Assembly: GCF_018143015.1 (NCBI RefSeq)
Contig: NC_054740.1
Location: 73,677,856 to 73,741,855 of the forward strand
DNA from: Lytechinus variegatus
Taxonomy: Eukaryota; Echinodermata; Echinoidea; Temnopleuroida; Toxopneustidae
Length of the DNA: 64,000 bases
Direction of reading: 5' to 3'
The translations under genes and the position numbers were made by a program. Below are positions 45,092 through 56,678 of this stretch, in pieces (the first letter of the stretch is position 1; each line of letters begins with the position of its first letter). Under the pieces are notes generated by a model. It was not told the DNA's origin, did no database searches, and was given only the letters and a program-made list of their open reading frames with translations.

Positions 45092-48000
45092 ATGAAAATG
45101 AGTGATGCTAGGTATGACGCCGTCAAGTTGGAAAACGAAGACAGCCATGATGAAAACGAGGCAATCGAAAAGGTCACCGAACTCAAAAATGTTGAGACCC
45201 GTGAAATTTCAGGCTTAAAATCTGCGGGCAACAGGAGGAGGATCAAAGGTTAGTATGTATGCAAAAAAAAAAATAAAGTGAATTATACAAGCAGGTATGA
45301 ATAGAACGAGTAAATAGAGAAATTCAATGTGCATATTGACAAAGCAAATAACAAATATGGATATTTACTAATCACAAGTTATTATGAAACTAGCTGTAAT
45401 ACACTATGCTACAAAGTAATACAAGATATGGATATAGGCCCACGGTGTGACAATTTATGTTTTGAATAACGACAAGGAGTGCGAGAAGTAGCCTAAAGCC
45501 TATTTTCGTGAATTGTTAACAATATGATGATCTATCCTGATTCGATGTTTACCGAGACAAAACCATATCGAAACTTTTCCAGATGTTGATTTGCTGTATA
45601 ATTAACACATTATCTTTATCTTTTTTTCTCAAACCATCTAATGGTTCCTTCTGCATCACCTTTTTAATATTAACAGTTGGGCTTATACCCGTGAGATACC
45701 AATTAGCCTTTCTCTCGTTCATCGGACTGACCTCCATTGGAGCCATGAGGCAAAATGTGAGCGTGGCAATGGTTGCCATGGTAAACACTTCTTACACTGG
45801 TTACAAACACACCGATGATCTTGTTAAAAGCAATGAAGAGATATCGTCATGCAAGATTCAAGACAATAACACCGAATATGCAGATGTAAGAGATTCCTTG
45901 TAAATGATGTATGATAGTAATATGAACTGCATATGCCATGAATATGTTTTTTTTAAATACTTTTTATGCTGTTATATTGTCTTCTTACACTTTCACAGAA
46001 ATAGTACATTTATGAAAATCAAGACACCTTTTGGTGTCTAGATCAAGTTTAAAGATAAATTCCAGTTCTGGTAACCATGGTAACGATCTCAAAATGACTT
46101 TTTACAGAATTTAATATAATGACCATCCAAGTGTCTGTTTGTATGAATAAAAAATATGTGCCAAAGGATTCTGGAAGAAATTTTGTAATTGCTGAGAAAT
46201 AAGCAAAATAATCGCGGATTCAGTCACTTCCTTCGGGTCTTTATTCCAGCAATAATAATACATTGTCCCACGTGTGCCTATCTGTGTTGGCGATCTTCAG
46301 TGTGATCGTATTTCAGCTTAGATTTTATGATTTCACAAAGTTTAGATTATGTAACTGTACCAGATCTAGATCCACGATGATATAGTCATACTTAACCTTG
46401 GTTTTACAGACTTTCTCACGAAATTAGTATTTTACTGCAACTACTATCATTTAGCTTTAAGAGTTCTTGCAAGTGAGGGTGAGAATTAAGCGACCGAGCT
46501 GATTATGAAGGCGTTCTTTTTTCAGTTATTGCGATTTTATATAGAAATTTCATGGATCGGGTACCTCGCTCCTAGCTGCGTATGACTATTGTCAAGAGTG
46601 CCATGCACGAATTCTATCATCATAATTTCCAGAGATCCCGGCCAGAGATTATATACCAACTATTTTCTCTCTAACACCTTAGTTTTAACTTGAGATGCAC
46701 GTCATGTTTTGGTTCGTTTATGTAATATACACTTACCGTTTTACGGGGACAGCTTTTTTAAATGATTGATTGACAACGTATTTATTTCATTTCAAAATTT
46801 CAAAAAAGTTACACATTAAAGCGAATTATAATATAACGTTATGAACTGAAATAGAAACCTGAAAAGCAAAGCTTGTTAATGAAGGTTTCCTTCAGTAAAT
46901 AAGACATATCAATACAAGATACAAAGTTCAATATACAAATCACCATATCCTTCTTGTAGAAATTAAATGTAGATCCTTGTAAAATGATGATAATAAATAA
47001 TATCATTATCAGTGATTGATAATACAGGAGAATGCCAATCACCCTCTAGGTCTATATCTTCATGTTATTGCGTACTTATCCAATCTTCCCCATCCCTCCT
47101 TATAGGAGACATCAGGTGAATTCTTCTGGAATACGCACACCCAGGAGTTGCTGCTTGCTGGATTCTTCTATGGTTACCTGTGCACACAGATTCCTGGTGG
47201 ATGGATGTCAGATAGATTCGGGATGAAGTGGGTCCTCGGCCTGGGTATCCTGCTCTCCAGCGTATCATCAATCCTTGGACCATGGGCTGCAAGAATGGGT
47301 CCTGTATTTTTCTTCATAACGCGATTCCTAGCAGGTCTAGGTGAGGTAGGGATCCGTTTCTACCATGCTAGATTGTATTCTGGGGAGCGTTTAATCAACA
47401 TTTTCATCAGACAAGTTGTCGGGTCTGACAACTTTCTTTGAGAATGATTGGCTGAGAGTCACTGTTATCATGGTAACTGTCGGACAAAACATTACTTGTC
47501 GGATAAAACGTCTGACAAGTCCTGTCATGAAACAGTCCTCGGGTCTGGGCCCCAGGTGTCAAGAGGGCACGTGAACACCAATGACGTAATGAGACCAGAC
47601 ATGACGTACGAGGGAAAATAAAAAAAAAGGTGGCATGTGTTTTCTATCCAATCTTTGAGCATAATTACTAATTATCTGTGTGTCTTGTCCCTCTCACTCA
47701 CATACACACACCCTCTCCTTCACCCCCCCCCCCTCTCTCCCTCCCCTCTCCCTCTCTCTTCTCATTCCCCTCTCCCTTTCCTCACTTCCACCCTCTCCTT
47801 CTTAATTTGTATACAGGGTGTGGTGCTTCCTGCTGTGGCATCCATGTGGTCTCATTGGGCCCACCCTTTCGAAAGAAGTCGAATGGGCGTCACAACAACC
47901 TCGGGTATTACCACTAATATGTATATAATTTGTAATCGAATTTATCGCTGCAATATTCTACATGATTTAGTCTGTTTCAACTTGAAATTTAATATCGATA

Positions 48001-50393
48001 CGTTTTTAATGATTTATAAGCCTTCGAATGGGATGGATGACACGTAACACCAACAACCCTCTAAACAAAAGTTTTAAGACCATTTCGTCTCATTTTCTGG
48101 CTTGCTCCACTATGGTGCACTTTTATTTGTACGTTTGAATACTACTCGATTCATGTTCATTTTCTATCGCGTATCCTATTTTGTATGTATTTGAAATGTT
48201 TTCTTCTTATTATTATTATTATTATTATCATTATTCTCATTATTCTGGAATGATTGCTTTGAATTTAACAAAATGTCCGAAAAGGGTGTATGAATTTTGA
48301 TTTTGGTCGTTTTATTTTTGTTCATCACTTTAGTTTCATAAATGATTTAAAACTGAGAGCATTCATAATTAACTAACGTTTCCTGTTTATATTTGACAGG
48401 CCTCACCTTTGGAAGTATCATTAGCAGTATCGTCGCAGGTTACTTGGTTAGATCCGATATCATGGGAGGTTGGCCATTCTTATTCTACTTTCTCGGTAAG
48501 TTATCGGCTGTAAGAAATAATCAAGATTTGACAACGAATTCATTTCCCAATTTATTTATCATTAATGTCACTAATTCATTCCTTAATTTATTTAGCCTAT
48601 ATACATTAATGTATCATTTTGTATATTACTTAACCTTAATTCATTGAGTTCGAATCTATTTTCCCCATTTTTGTAATTTATGAATTTTTGTTTGAAGGGA
48701 AGATTAAAATAAACATAAATGCGAAACCCTCGTTCTAAAATATAAAATAATTCTAAAGTCGCCGTTTAAAAGGGCAAAGAAGTGACCATATTTTCTAAAC
48801 TTCAAGTAAATGCTTTTCATGTGGCATAATCAGCTTTAATCACCCTTAATCCAACCATCTTCGTATTGAATCTAAAGCATATATTTTGATCTAGCATGTT
48901 GTAATGTAGTTATTCCATGGACTGTACACGGTGGTTTAACATTTCATTTTTGTTTTATCCATTTCATTTACCCTTAGGTACAGTTGGTTGTATCTGGTTT
49001 GTTTTGTGGTGCGTATTTGTTTCTAGCCAACCATCAAACCACCGTTGGATATCGCGGCAGGAACGGAAATACTTAGAAAATAATCTAAAAATGCAGTCAA
49101 AGGTAACTGTATATTTTGAAATATGTACGTATAGACCAATTTCACAACGTGAGAGGGCAGCAGACTGGTCGCCATGCTGCGGTGGGCGAATCAACTTTTA
49201 TAGTACACAAGTCAATAGGGTATTTGGTACATTCGTTCGATTTTTTTTTATTTTGGACCAATTGAGCAGATTTCTTGTAAGATTCACAATGAGCATTAAT
49301 CGGAGAAGTTCAGGTCGCAGCTGTGCTGTGTTCAATTGCCACAACAATTGGAGAAAGCTTCAGGATTGGAAGCAAAGTGAATGTGAAATTCACTCGCCTT
49401 GGACTCATGAAGCCTGTTTGTGTGTGAAGCCGTACTTCCTGCATAGGTTTCCAGGCCGTTATGAAGGAATGCGTCGCCAGTGGCCCTCTCTTTCCCTTCC
49501 TCTCTGTTTTATTCTCTTGCCTTGCCCCCTCCTTTTGGATACTTATAGGCCTGCATAAAATGTGGTGGTGGTGGGTTTTTTTGTGGGGGGAGGGAGGGGG
49601 ATTTATTTGATCATGCTTAGATGGAAATATCAGTCCCCCCTCTCTCTCTCCCTCTCTATCACACACTATCCCTCTCTCTCTCCCTCTCACTATCCCCTTC
49701 TCTGTATTACAACATCCCCCTCTCCCCCCTTTGCACACACTCTCTCGGTAGCCCCCCCCTCTCTCTCTCTCACTACCCCCCCCTTCTCACTATTCCCCTC
49801 TCCCCTCTCACTATCCCCCTCCTCTCACACATACTCTCTCCCCCTCTCTCATCCTCTCTCTCTCTCTCACTCTATGTCTCGTTCACTCTCCCGCTACTCT
49901 AACACAATTTACTAGCAACAAGAAGTGAGCTCCCTGATGAAAACCAACAGCGATTCTTGGTCATCATCAACTCAATTTTACTGACAAAACTAAGGGGAAA
50001 TGTAGCCAAAGTGCAAAAATTCATCATACCTTCATCGGTCAGATATGGCCATTGTCTTACATCGTCTACCCAGGTGTCCATGCTTTATTTTATTGATTTA
50101 TGATGAAGTTAATGACACAATATCAGAGCTTATCTGTAATCTTTCATTGAATTTGTACACAGAGCCAATCGCGGTCAGCGCACTTGCCCACCGCAGCAAT
50201 GGCGTCGCCGATAGAGGGCCAAATACATAAACCGGCCGTGAAATTGGTCTATTGAATTAAAATTCTGTTAGATCATATATATATATATATATATAATGAG
50301 AGGGGCGTGGATATATGTACCAATCGCTTTGATCATTGTTTATAATATATGTGTGAAGTAGAGTAGAATCAATATATCAATCAATCAATATAT

Positions 50394-50433
<40 letters not shown>

Positions 50434-53400
50434 CACAGTATTTTGTAAAATTTGCAAGTTTATTGTAAAAATAGCAGCAAATAATAAAAACAAAACATTG
50501 CCGAAAGTTATAGAAAAATCCATCAAAGAATAAAAGTTATTAGAAATTTCAGTTATATAATTCATGACGTCATATGCGAGCAGCTTTCCCACATATCTTA
50601 TGGTTAAAATCAATGAAATGGCATTTTCTCAGAAAATAAGAATTGTTTTTACTGTACCTATGATGTATCAATAGACAAATCATTTCACGCCTGTTCCTAG
50701 ATGGAAAATAAAATTAGTCATCACGAACCATTAAAAAAAGAGAGAAATTTACGCATTTTTTATTACATAGTATAATGGGCAGCTGCTCGTTTATGACGTC
50801 ACAATTACAAAACTTAAAATTCAAATAACTTTCTTAATCTTTAAAGGATAAACCTTTACCAATATTCTTATTTTTTCTGCTAATTTTACAGCAAACTTTT
50901 CTTCAGGGTGAACTTCCCCTTAATGTTGTTCAATAAACACCAATATAGGCAAATCATGATTTCATATTTCATGGTTGTTTTGCAGATAAAATCTTTATAT
51001 GGCAACACTAATGAAGTAAAAATGAATAAATACATGTTAACAGTATGATGCCAATTATACATCTGTATTATGTAATCTGGCACTGCTTTAAAAAAGTTTA
51101 GTTTCATGATCACATCCTTGAATTTTCTTTCCTTGTATTCTCTGTCGCAGAAAAGCAATAAATCCATTCCGTGGTTGTCTATTCTTTCCTCGCCAGTGGT
51201 TTGGGTATTGATGCTATGTCAGTTCATCCAAGGATGGGGTCTCTTTACCATCGTCACAAATCTCCCTCTCTATTACACCAAAGGACTGGGACTATCAGTC
51301 GAACAGGTACCGGGTCGGAATCAGGGGCGGGGAAGGGGACGTGGGCGTATCCTTTGCCGCGTGTTGCCCCAACAAGCCAAATGGGCGGGGGTCCAGTTGC
51401 ACCCAATCATTCAAGGTGGGGTGGGATATTATGTGTATTTACTTTTTGTAATAAAATTCAAGTCCCCTATCATGTTTCGCATCCCCAGAGTTTACTGAAG
51501 GGAGGTAGGGTGTCCCCAATAATAGCTGAACGGGCCTATAATGTCTACTTTTTTGGGGTGAGGGCTTTATATGCAGTAAAATATGTATGTTATGAGTATA
51601 TGACCTTACTTTGGGATGATAACCTTCGTTTTTTTTTTGCTTGTCAAATTAATTTTCGTCGAAATGACCTTAATTTATTTTTTGCTTGTCAAATTTTCCA
51701 GCTCCTTGTCCCCCCTACCTTTTGGGAGGGATTTCCGCCCCTGCCTCTCTTTCTTCTGTACTCCAAGGATGGCAAGTTCAGGGTTTACCTCTTTTTATTA
51801 AGCCTTTCCTTGTATGGAAGATGCTTGATCCTGGAGATCATTTTCGTTGCTCTCACCTGAACTCTCTTGCTGACAGCCTTAGCATCAGCAGTGTACTGTG
51901 GTGATGAGATGACATTTCCATATTCCAGGATTGGCCGCACTAACCATTTAAATAATTCATAAACCCTCAGTCAACATTGTTGTTGATTTTTTTATTCCGA
52001 TAGCTTTCTAATTCTGGATTATTTGGTTTTTATTTTTTTTATCCTATTCCTTCTTCTGTATACTGTTCTTTTTAAATGTTTCAGTACACTTGTCTGCCAC
52101 ACGTCAGTTCTTGAAGAATATATAAATCAAAGGATGAAAATTTGAAATAAATGGCGAATCTCATCGGAGTTTTATTTCATTAGACATGTTATCTGTGTAA
52201 ATAATGAATTTGAAGTTACGTGACTTATATGAAAAAAGGCTATTTTACTCTTAATTCTTTTCCCTTTTTTTGTTTCAGGCTGGAGTTTATTCAGCGATCC
52301 CCTATGCACTTCAACTAATCTGCAATTTTGTATCAGCCTTCGTAGCAGATGTGATATTATCACGGAAATACCTTGGTTTTAGTCATACAAGGAAATTAAT
52401 TACCGCCACATGTAATGATAGTAACATTATGTGATATGAATATTCATTAGAAGAAGATAGATTTCTCATTTCAAAAATCATATATGATAGATCATATAAA
52501 TAGATAAATAATATGAATAGGTAAATGAAAGGCATTGACCACTAAGAAGCATGTGAACGTGATGAAGCTGGACCAGTTAACAATCTCATTTAAGTATAGG
52601 GTTGAAAATGAGAACAGACAGAAATAGGTTAGAAAATCACAAACGATTTTGGCTGGCGCTTTGTGCTCGCATCAATTATAATTTAGTAAGATACTCGTCC
52701 TGTTCATGACTACAAAAATGCTTAAAATATCCAGTTTTCAGGTTTGAATATAACATATTTTCAGCTCGCGCTGCGTCCTCGGATTATTCGATTGATAAGA
52801 TATGTTCCCTATTCAGCAGTCCTTAAGCCATGTATAAAGGTTCCTTTTTGGTTAAAAATTTCAGCTCGCGCTTGCGTTAATTCTTTAGTTAGATACACAT
52901 CTTTTTCATGATTACAAAACCTGACCTAGATGTCTTATCATCCTGTCTTATTACATGAAATGTCCGAAAGCTTAATTGAGCTCGCGATTCGCACTCGCAA
53001 AACCTCACAAGGATGCCCTTTTAACAGTAATAAGCGCCAGCTAGAATTGACCCAAAATAGAGCTTTACAACTTCAGAATTTCTCATTAATCAGAAACTCA
53101 CTTTTAAAAAGTCTTTGCTCAAGTTAAAACACACAACTACTTTACGCAGATGATAATCTCACGATTGGAGTACATGTATTCTTTTTGCCCATTTTGACTA
53201 TTATAAGTGCCCTTTTTGGATTTGCCCATCCCAACGAAGACACCATCGCCGACCTGTCATAGGACACAATAAAGGTTGTTCAATAACTTATTCGACTCAC
53301 TTGTGTGTGTATAATTTGACTTAATGTAGTGTGTCATATGACTCTCGGCTATTTTACAAGGGGTTACCTTGGTGAAAAGTTAATGGGTCATTTGACCTAG

Positions 53401-54571
53401 AATTTTTTTGTGTAATTTGAAGAGCTGTGCCGTTCTTTCATTCTCTTTCAGCATTTGGTGGCTGCGCAGTCTTCCTTGCCTGTGCTGGCTTTGCCCGATG
53501 TAATGCTGTCGCATCAGTGGCATTAATGACGCTGAGCGTTGGTATAAATGGAGCAGCCTATTCGGGTTACTACGTGTCAATGATTGATGTAGCCGGTAGT
53601 TACGCTGGTTCTGTGACGGCGCTTGCGAACGGCGCCGGTGGCCTAGGAGGCGTCATCGGCCCATTGGTCGTTGGCGAATTAACAGAAGTTCAGGTGAACA
53701 TTTTTAATCAAAATTTACAAACTGCAGAAGAAAGTGTAATACATATAAAAACATTTTTAAACATGGGGTCCATGATGAACAAATCTGATTTCATTATTAT
53801 CAAATTACGTTTCAGCAGAACGTAACATAATAATATTTTGTGGAGACGGAAACATCCCTGCAGGAAATAGTGCCACAAAGTGTGATGACTGTGTGTTCAC
53901 ACAGACTGTGAAAATACTGTACACACTGTTAAAATGCTCGAATTCAACAGTGTGAAGTATTTTTACACTGTGGACTCCTCGGCAGTGCGACTGTTCACAG
54001 CGTGTACACATGTTGGACTATATGTGATTCACACTGTTGAAATGCTCAAATTCAAGAACCTACACTGTAAAAACTGCGGTGTTAAAACTGACACCAATTG
54101 GTGTTAATAGAGGACCACACCCTGAGGTGTTAAAATTACACCCTAGAGTTTAAACATAACACCAAAGAGTGTAAATGTAACAACAAAAGGTGTTGTAACA
54201 CCTATGTATAGATGTAAAATTAACACCACCAATTTAACACCGGTGTATAATAACTGGTGTACACCGGTTAACACCACAATTTTTGCTGTGTATCCACGGT
54301 CACTCTTATCAAAATATATGTATTTTGGATATGTGAAACTCGAAATGCATTTTAACTGTAATATATTGTAATCTGCACAATGCTTATAATAACTAAATCG
54401 TATTTTTTTTATTTCCAAATGCAGTCTGACATCTTTGGATGGCAGTCGGTATTATGGATCCTGGCTAGTCTCTATTCCATTGCTGCCTTAGTGTACACTT
54501 TGGTAGCCTCGATCAACCTACAACCATGGGCGAGAACGACTGAATTGGACAGAAGTGACTCAATGAGATAA
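45092..54571 (+). CDS. SLC17-family organic anion transporter (sialin-like)
   Basis: A major-facilitator membrane transporter related to sialin (SLC17A5) and VGLUTs. Coding exons: 45092-45248, 45677-45885, 47106-47345, 47817-47904, 48400-48495, 48978-49102, 51151-51306, 52279-52411, 53452-53693 and 54425-54571. All are GT-AG and in phase, giving 530 aa (sialin is about 495). Visible motifs: an acidic cytoplasmic N-terminus (residues 1-55), PVRYQLAFLSF, MRQNVSVAMVAMVN with R77 at the sialin R39 position, a luminal loop with N89-T-S and NNT sequons, the MFS signature GGWMSDRFGMKWVLGLG, GEG with E202, ERSRMG, and NGAGGLGGVIGPLVVGELT. The position equivalent to sialin H183 is A210. The first coding exon starts after an acceptor at 45028, so a 5' UTR exon lies upstream. 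Substrate cannot be read from sequence; the membrane (lysosome, vesicle or plasma membrane) is also open. Confidence 0.94.
49131..50252 (+). mobile_element. TIR DNA transposon remnant encoding a THAP-like zinc finger
   Basis: ATAGACCAATTTCAC (49131-49145) is mirrored by GTGAAATTGGTCTAT (50238-50252), and the similarity continues inward (GCTGCGGTGGGC / GCCCACCGCAGC). From ATG 49289 the plus strand encodes SGRSCAVFNCHNN...SECEIH...CLC...FLHRFPG, a C-x4-C ... C-x2-H pattern with a following FP, as in THAP-type DNA-binding domains of transposases. A CT-rich microsatellite follows (about 49636-49895). On the minus strand near 49990-50085 a WVDDVRQWP stretch recalls other transposon ORFs. No full transposase. 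Inserted in an SLC17 intron. Confidence 0.65.
50272..50433. repeat. TA microsatellites
   Basis: (TA)n runs at 50275-50296 and 50396-50433 flank a short AT-rich segment in the SLC17 intron. Confidence 0.9.
50434..50922. mobile_element. MITE of the GGGGAAGTTCACCC family, left end missing
   Basis: It matches the whole copy at 54866-55361: shared TTTATTGTAAAAATAG, GACGTCATATGCGAGCAGC, CAATAGACAAATCATTTC, GGGCAGCTGCTCGTTTATGA and the right end CAGGGTGAACTTCCCC followed by TTAA. The left terminus is replaced by the TA-repeat region. Non-coding. Confidence 0.8.
51600..51742 (+). repeat. Partial copy of the 44158-44362 repeat
   Basis: Shares GGGATGATAACCTTCGTT, CTTGTCAAATTTTCCAGC, TTGTCCCCCCTACCTTTTGG and ends TTTCCGCCCCTG. 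Confidence 0.7.
51748..51960 (-). mobile_element. LINE reverse-transcriptase C-terminal fragment
   Basis: The minus strand reads WLVRPILEYGNVISSPQY, then KRVQVRATKMISRIKHLPYK and LNLPSLEYRRKRG. This is the conserved thumb/C-terminal region of jockey/CR1/L2-type LINE reverse transcriptases ('LVRP.LEY...VQRRATK.I..L..L.Y..RL..L.LP.L.YRR.RG'). A stop interrupts the frame after KKR. It is antisense in the SLC17 intron. Confidence 0.75.
54058..54296. mobile_element. MITE with ACACTGTAAAAA-type ends
   Basis: ACACTGTAAAAACTGCGGTG at the left mirrors CACCACAATTTTTGCTGTGT at the right, and the interior is a mosaic of GGTGTTAA/TTAACACC words in both orientations. It lies in the last SLC17 intron, next to a CACACTGTG-rich stretch at 53870-54057. 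Confidence 0.7.
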
Positions 54572-54865
54572 CATGAAGACTTGTAGACAGTTAACGGGGC
54601 AACAAAATTGTATTTCTTCTAATTGTTTAAGATCGGTATATTCGATCTGTAATGAAAATCATAAGTCAGAAAAAATTGGAACCAGTGGGATACGAACCTG
54701 AAATCTACTGCTTTCCGGGCAGCGACTTAACCACCAGGCTATTCTGGTTCAAGGCTAAGCCACGATGAACTGGAATTCAAATACCCTCGGTCCTCTTCTT
54801 TCTGACTCATTAGTATCCGAATGCCGTCCGACGTGGACAATAGATAGTAAATGAAGAGGCTTTAA

Positions 54866-55361
54866 AGGGGAAGTTCACCCTGACAAAAAGTTTATTGTAA
54901 AAATAGAAGAAAAAATAATAAAAAATATTGTCGAAGGGTTTGAGAAATATTCATCAAATAATTAAAAAGTTATTAGAATTTCAATTATATGATTTGTGGC
55001 GTCATATGCGAGCAGCATTCCTACATAGCGAATGGTAAAAAATCAATGAAATGTCATTTTCTCAGAAAATTGAAAATGGTTTTCACTGTAACTTTTGTAT
55101 ATCAATAGACAAATCATTTCCCACCCGATCATGAAAAGAAAACAAATTAAGTCATCAGCAACCACACAAAATTTGAAATTCATACAATTTATATTACATA
55201 ACACATGGGGCAGCTGCTCGTTTATGACGTCACAAATCCAAAATTTTGAACTCTAATAACTTTCTTACTCTTTAACGATTTTCCTCAAACCTTCACTAAT
55301 ATTTTTTACTATTTTTTCTGCTATTTTTACAACAAAGTTTTCTTCAGGGTGAACTTCCCCT
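54866..55361. mobile_element. Complete TTAA-targeting MITE inside tRNA-derived unit 1
   Basis: TIRs begin AGGGGAAGTTCACCCTGA at both ends and remain similar for about 60 bp. TTAA flanks both sides (54862-54865, 55362-55365). Unit 2 of the host repeat shows the empty site, with a single TTAA at the matching point. 496 bp, no ORF. Confidence 0.9.
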
Positions 55362-55408
55362 TTAATAGGAGAAAATTATAATTTGTTTACAAATTTTCGG
55401 CATTACTC

Positions 55409-55542
55409 TAGTCTGTCATGCAGACTTTGAATGGCTCGTATGGTAAGCGAAGCGGAGCCATGTAGACCTAGTCTGCTATGCAGACTCGTTGAATCAGCTG
55501 TGGTGCGCACACTGCAGATGCGTGTCTACATTTGTAGATTAG
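55409..55542. mobile_element. 134-bp insertion with 8-bp target duplication
   Basis: Flanked by CATTACTC on both sides (55401-55408, 55543-55550). Its ends are imperfect inverted repeats (TAGTCTGTCATGCAGAC / GTCTACATTTGTAGATTA). An 8-bp duplication suggests a hAT-type MITE. Confidence 0.7.
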
Positions 55543-55899
55543 CATTACTCCTATTTGTTTAAGATCGGTATGCTCGATCTGTAATGAAAATCATAAGTCA
55601 GAAAAAAATGGAACCAGTGGGATTCGAACCTGCCATCTACTGCTTTCTGGGCAGCGACTCAACCACCTGGCTATTCTGGTTCACGGCTACATCATGATGA
55701 ACTGGAATTCAAATTCCATCGATCCTCTTCTTTCTGACTCATTAGTATCCTAATGCCGTCAGCCGTGGACAATAGATAGTAAATGAAGAGGCTTTAATAG
55801 AAGAAAATTTTGATTTGTTTACAAATTTTCGGCACTACTCCTATTTGTTTAATATCGAAAATTTAATGCCTAAAATTTGTAAACAAATGGGTGACGTCA

Positions 55900-56092
55900 T
55901 CGGTCTCCTCATCTGTAATACCGAACAGGATGTGCATGTAACTGTTTTGTTTAATTAAGCGAAACTTTAAAATATTATATACTTTCTTATGTTACATCCG
56001 ATTTTGATGAAATTTTGAGTGTTTTGCTTGTTTGAATTTTCTCTTTCTATCCAAATCAGCTTTTTGTTGAGGTGGACTTGTTCTTTAACGGT
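55900..56092. mobile_element. One-ended relative of the 4603-5822 TIR element
   Basis: GTAATACCGAACAGGATGTG, ATCCGATTTTGATGAAATTTT and AGCTTTTTGTTGAGGTGGAC match the right third of the element at 4603-5822 in order. Confidence 0.65.
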
Positions 56093-56199
56093 GTGATTTC
56101 ACGGTGTGATTTCACATTGTGTTCCACACTGTGAACACAATGTTGCACATACTGTGTGATACAGTTCTTTTCAGTATGGTTGCATCTCAGTGGGCGATT

Positions 56200-56357
56200 A
56201 ACTGGGCGGTGTGGCGAGCGCCCCCTAATCCAAGGTCTGTGGGGGAAGTTACAAATTGATGCAAAGTTTTGGGGTTCGAGCCCCGGTCACGTCTTTCGGA
56301 TGGTGACGTTAAAGGTCGGTTCCAGACGTAAATGATCACATTTGATTGATACACGTC
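56200..56357 (+). repeat. SINE-like repeat, plus copy
   Basis: Mirror of 2658-2806, with B box GGTTCGAGCCC at 56273-56283 and an ACGTCT/AGACGT inverted pair. See that entry. Confidence 0.6.
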
Positions 56358-56678
56358 TGAAAAACCTTAAATACACACACACACGGTGCATCTCGCGCCT
56401 TATTAATGTACAGTACTTTTGTTTTGTTATACCTTTTCTCACTGGAATAATACGATTTTTCCAGGCATATCTCGGGGATACTGTGAGACTCACAAAGTGA
56501 TGATACATTCCTTTGCAAGATTGTTGATTCATTTTATTTTATAAGACACATGCTATGATATGGTCTTACTATGTATTTATTCATTTTAACATCAAATAAA
56601 GATACTATCAATAGAAATAAACACTAAAATTGCTAAACGAGGATATTTGTTTCATCATGTATGAAATACCGGTTACAA

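Larger units (their letters stand above)
54619..55841 (-). repeat. Tandem pair of tRNA-derived repeat units (with two insertions in unit 1)
   Basis: Unit 2 spans 55551-55841 (291 bp) and unit 1 is the same sequence spread over 54619-54865, 55366-55408 and the junction at 55550. Each has a 72-nt tRNA-like segment on the minus strand (54679-54750 and 55611-55682) with a perfect 7-bp acceptor-type stem (GAACCAG/CTGGTTC), an A box (TAGCCAGGTGG) and, in unit 2, a perfect B box (GGTTCGAATCC). A third unit begins at 55842 but stops quickly. Most likely a tRNA-derived SINE that became tandem; T-arm pairing is too poor for a working tRNA. Confidence 0.75.

Noticed and set aside
48917-49558. Continuous 213-codon frame read as one protein
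   Set aside because: Its first part is an SLC17 exon (48978-49102) with a clear donor; the rest belongs to the TIR element that carries the THAP-like segment.
49562-49915. Ser/Leu/Pro-rich open frame
   Set aside because: Translation of a CT-rich microsatellite.
54679-54750. Possible functional tRNA gene
   Set aside because: The acceptor stem and promoter boxes are good, but the T-arm stem is mismatched, the base before the anticodon is C instead of T, and it belongs to a repeated unit, so it is a tRNA-derived repeat.
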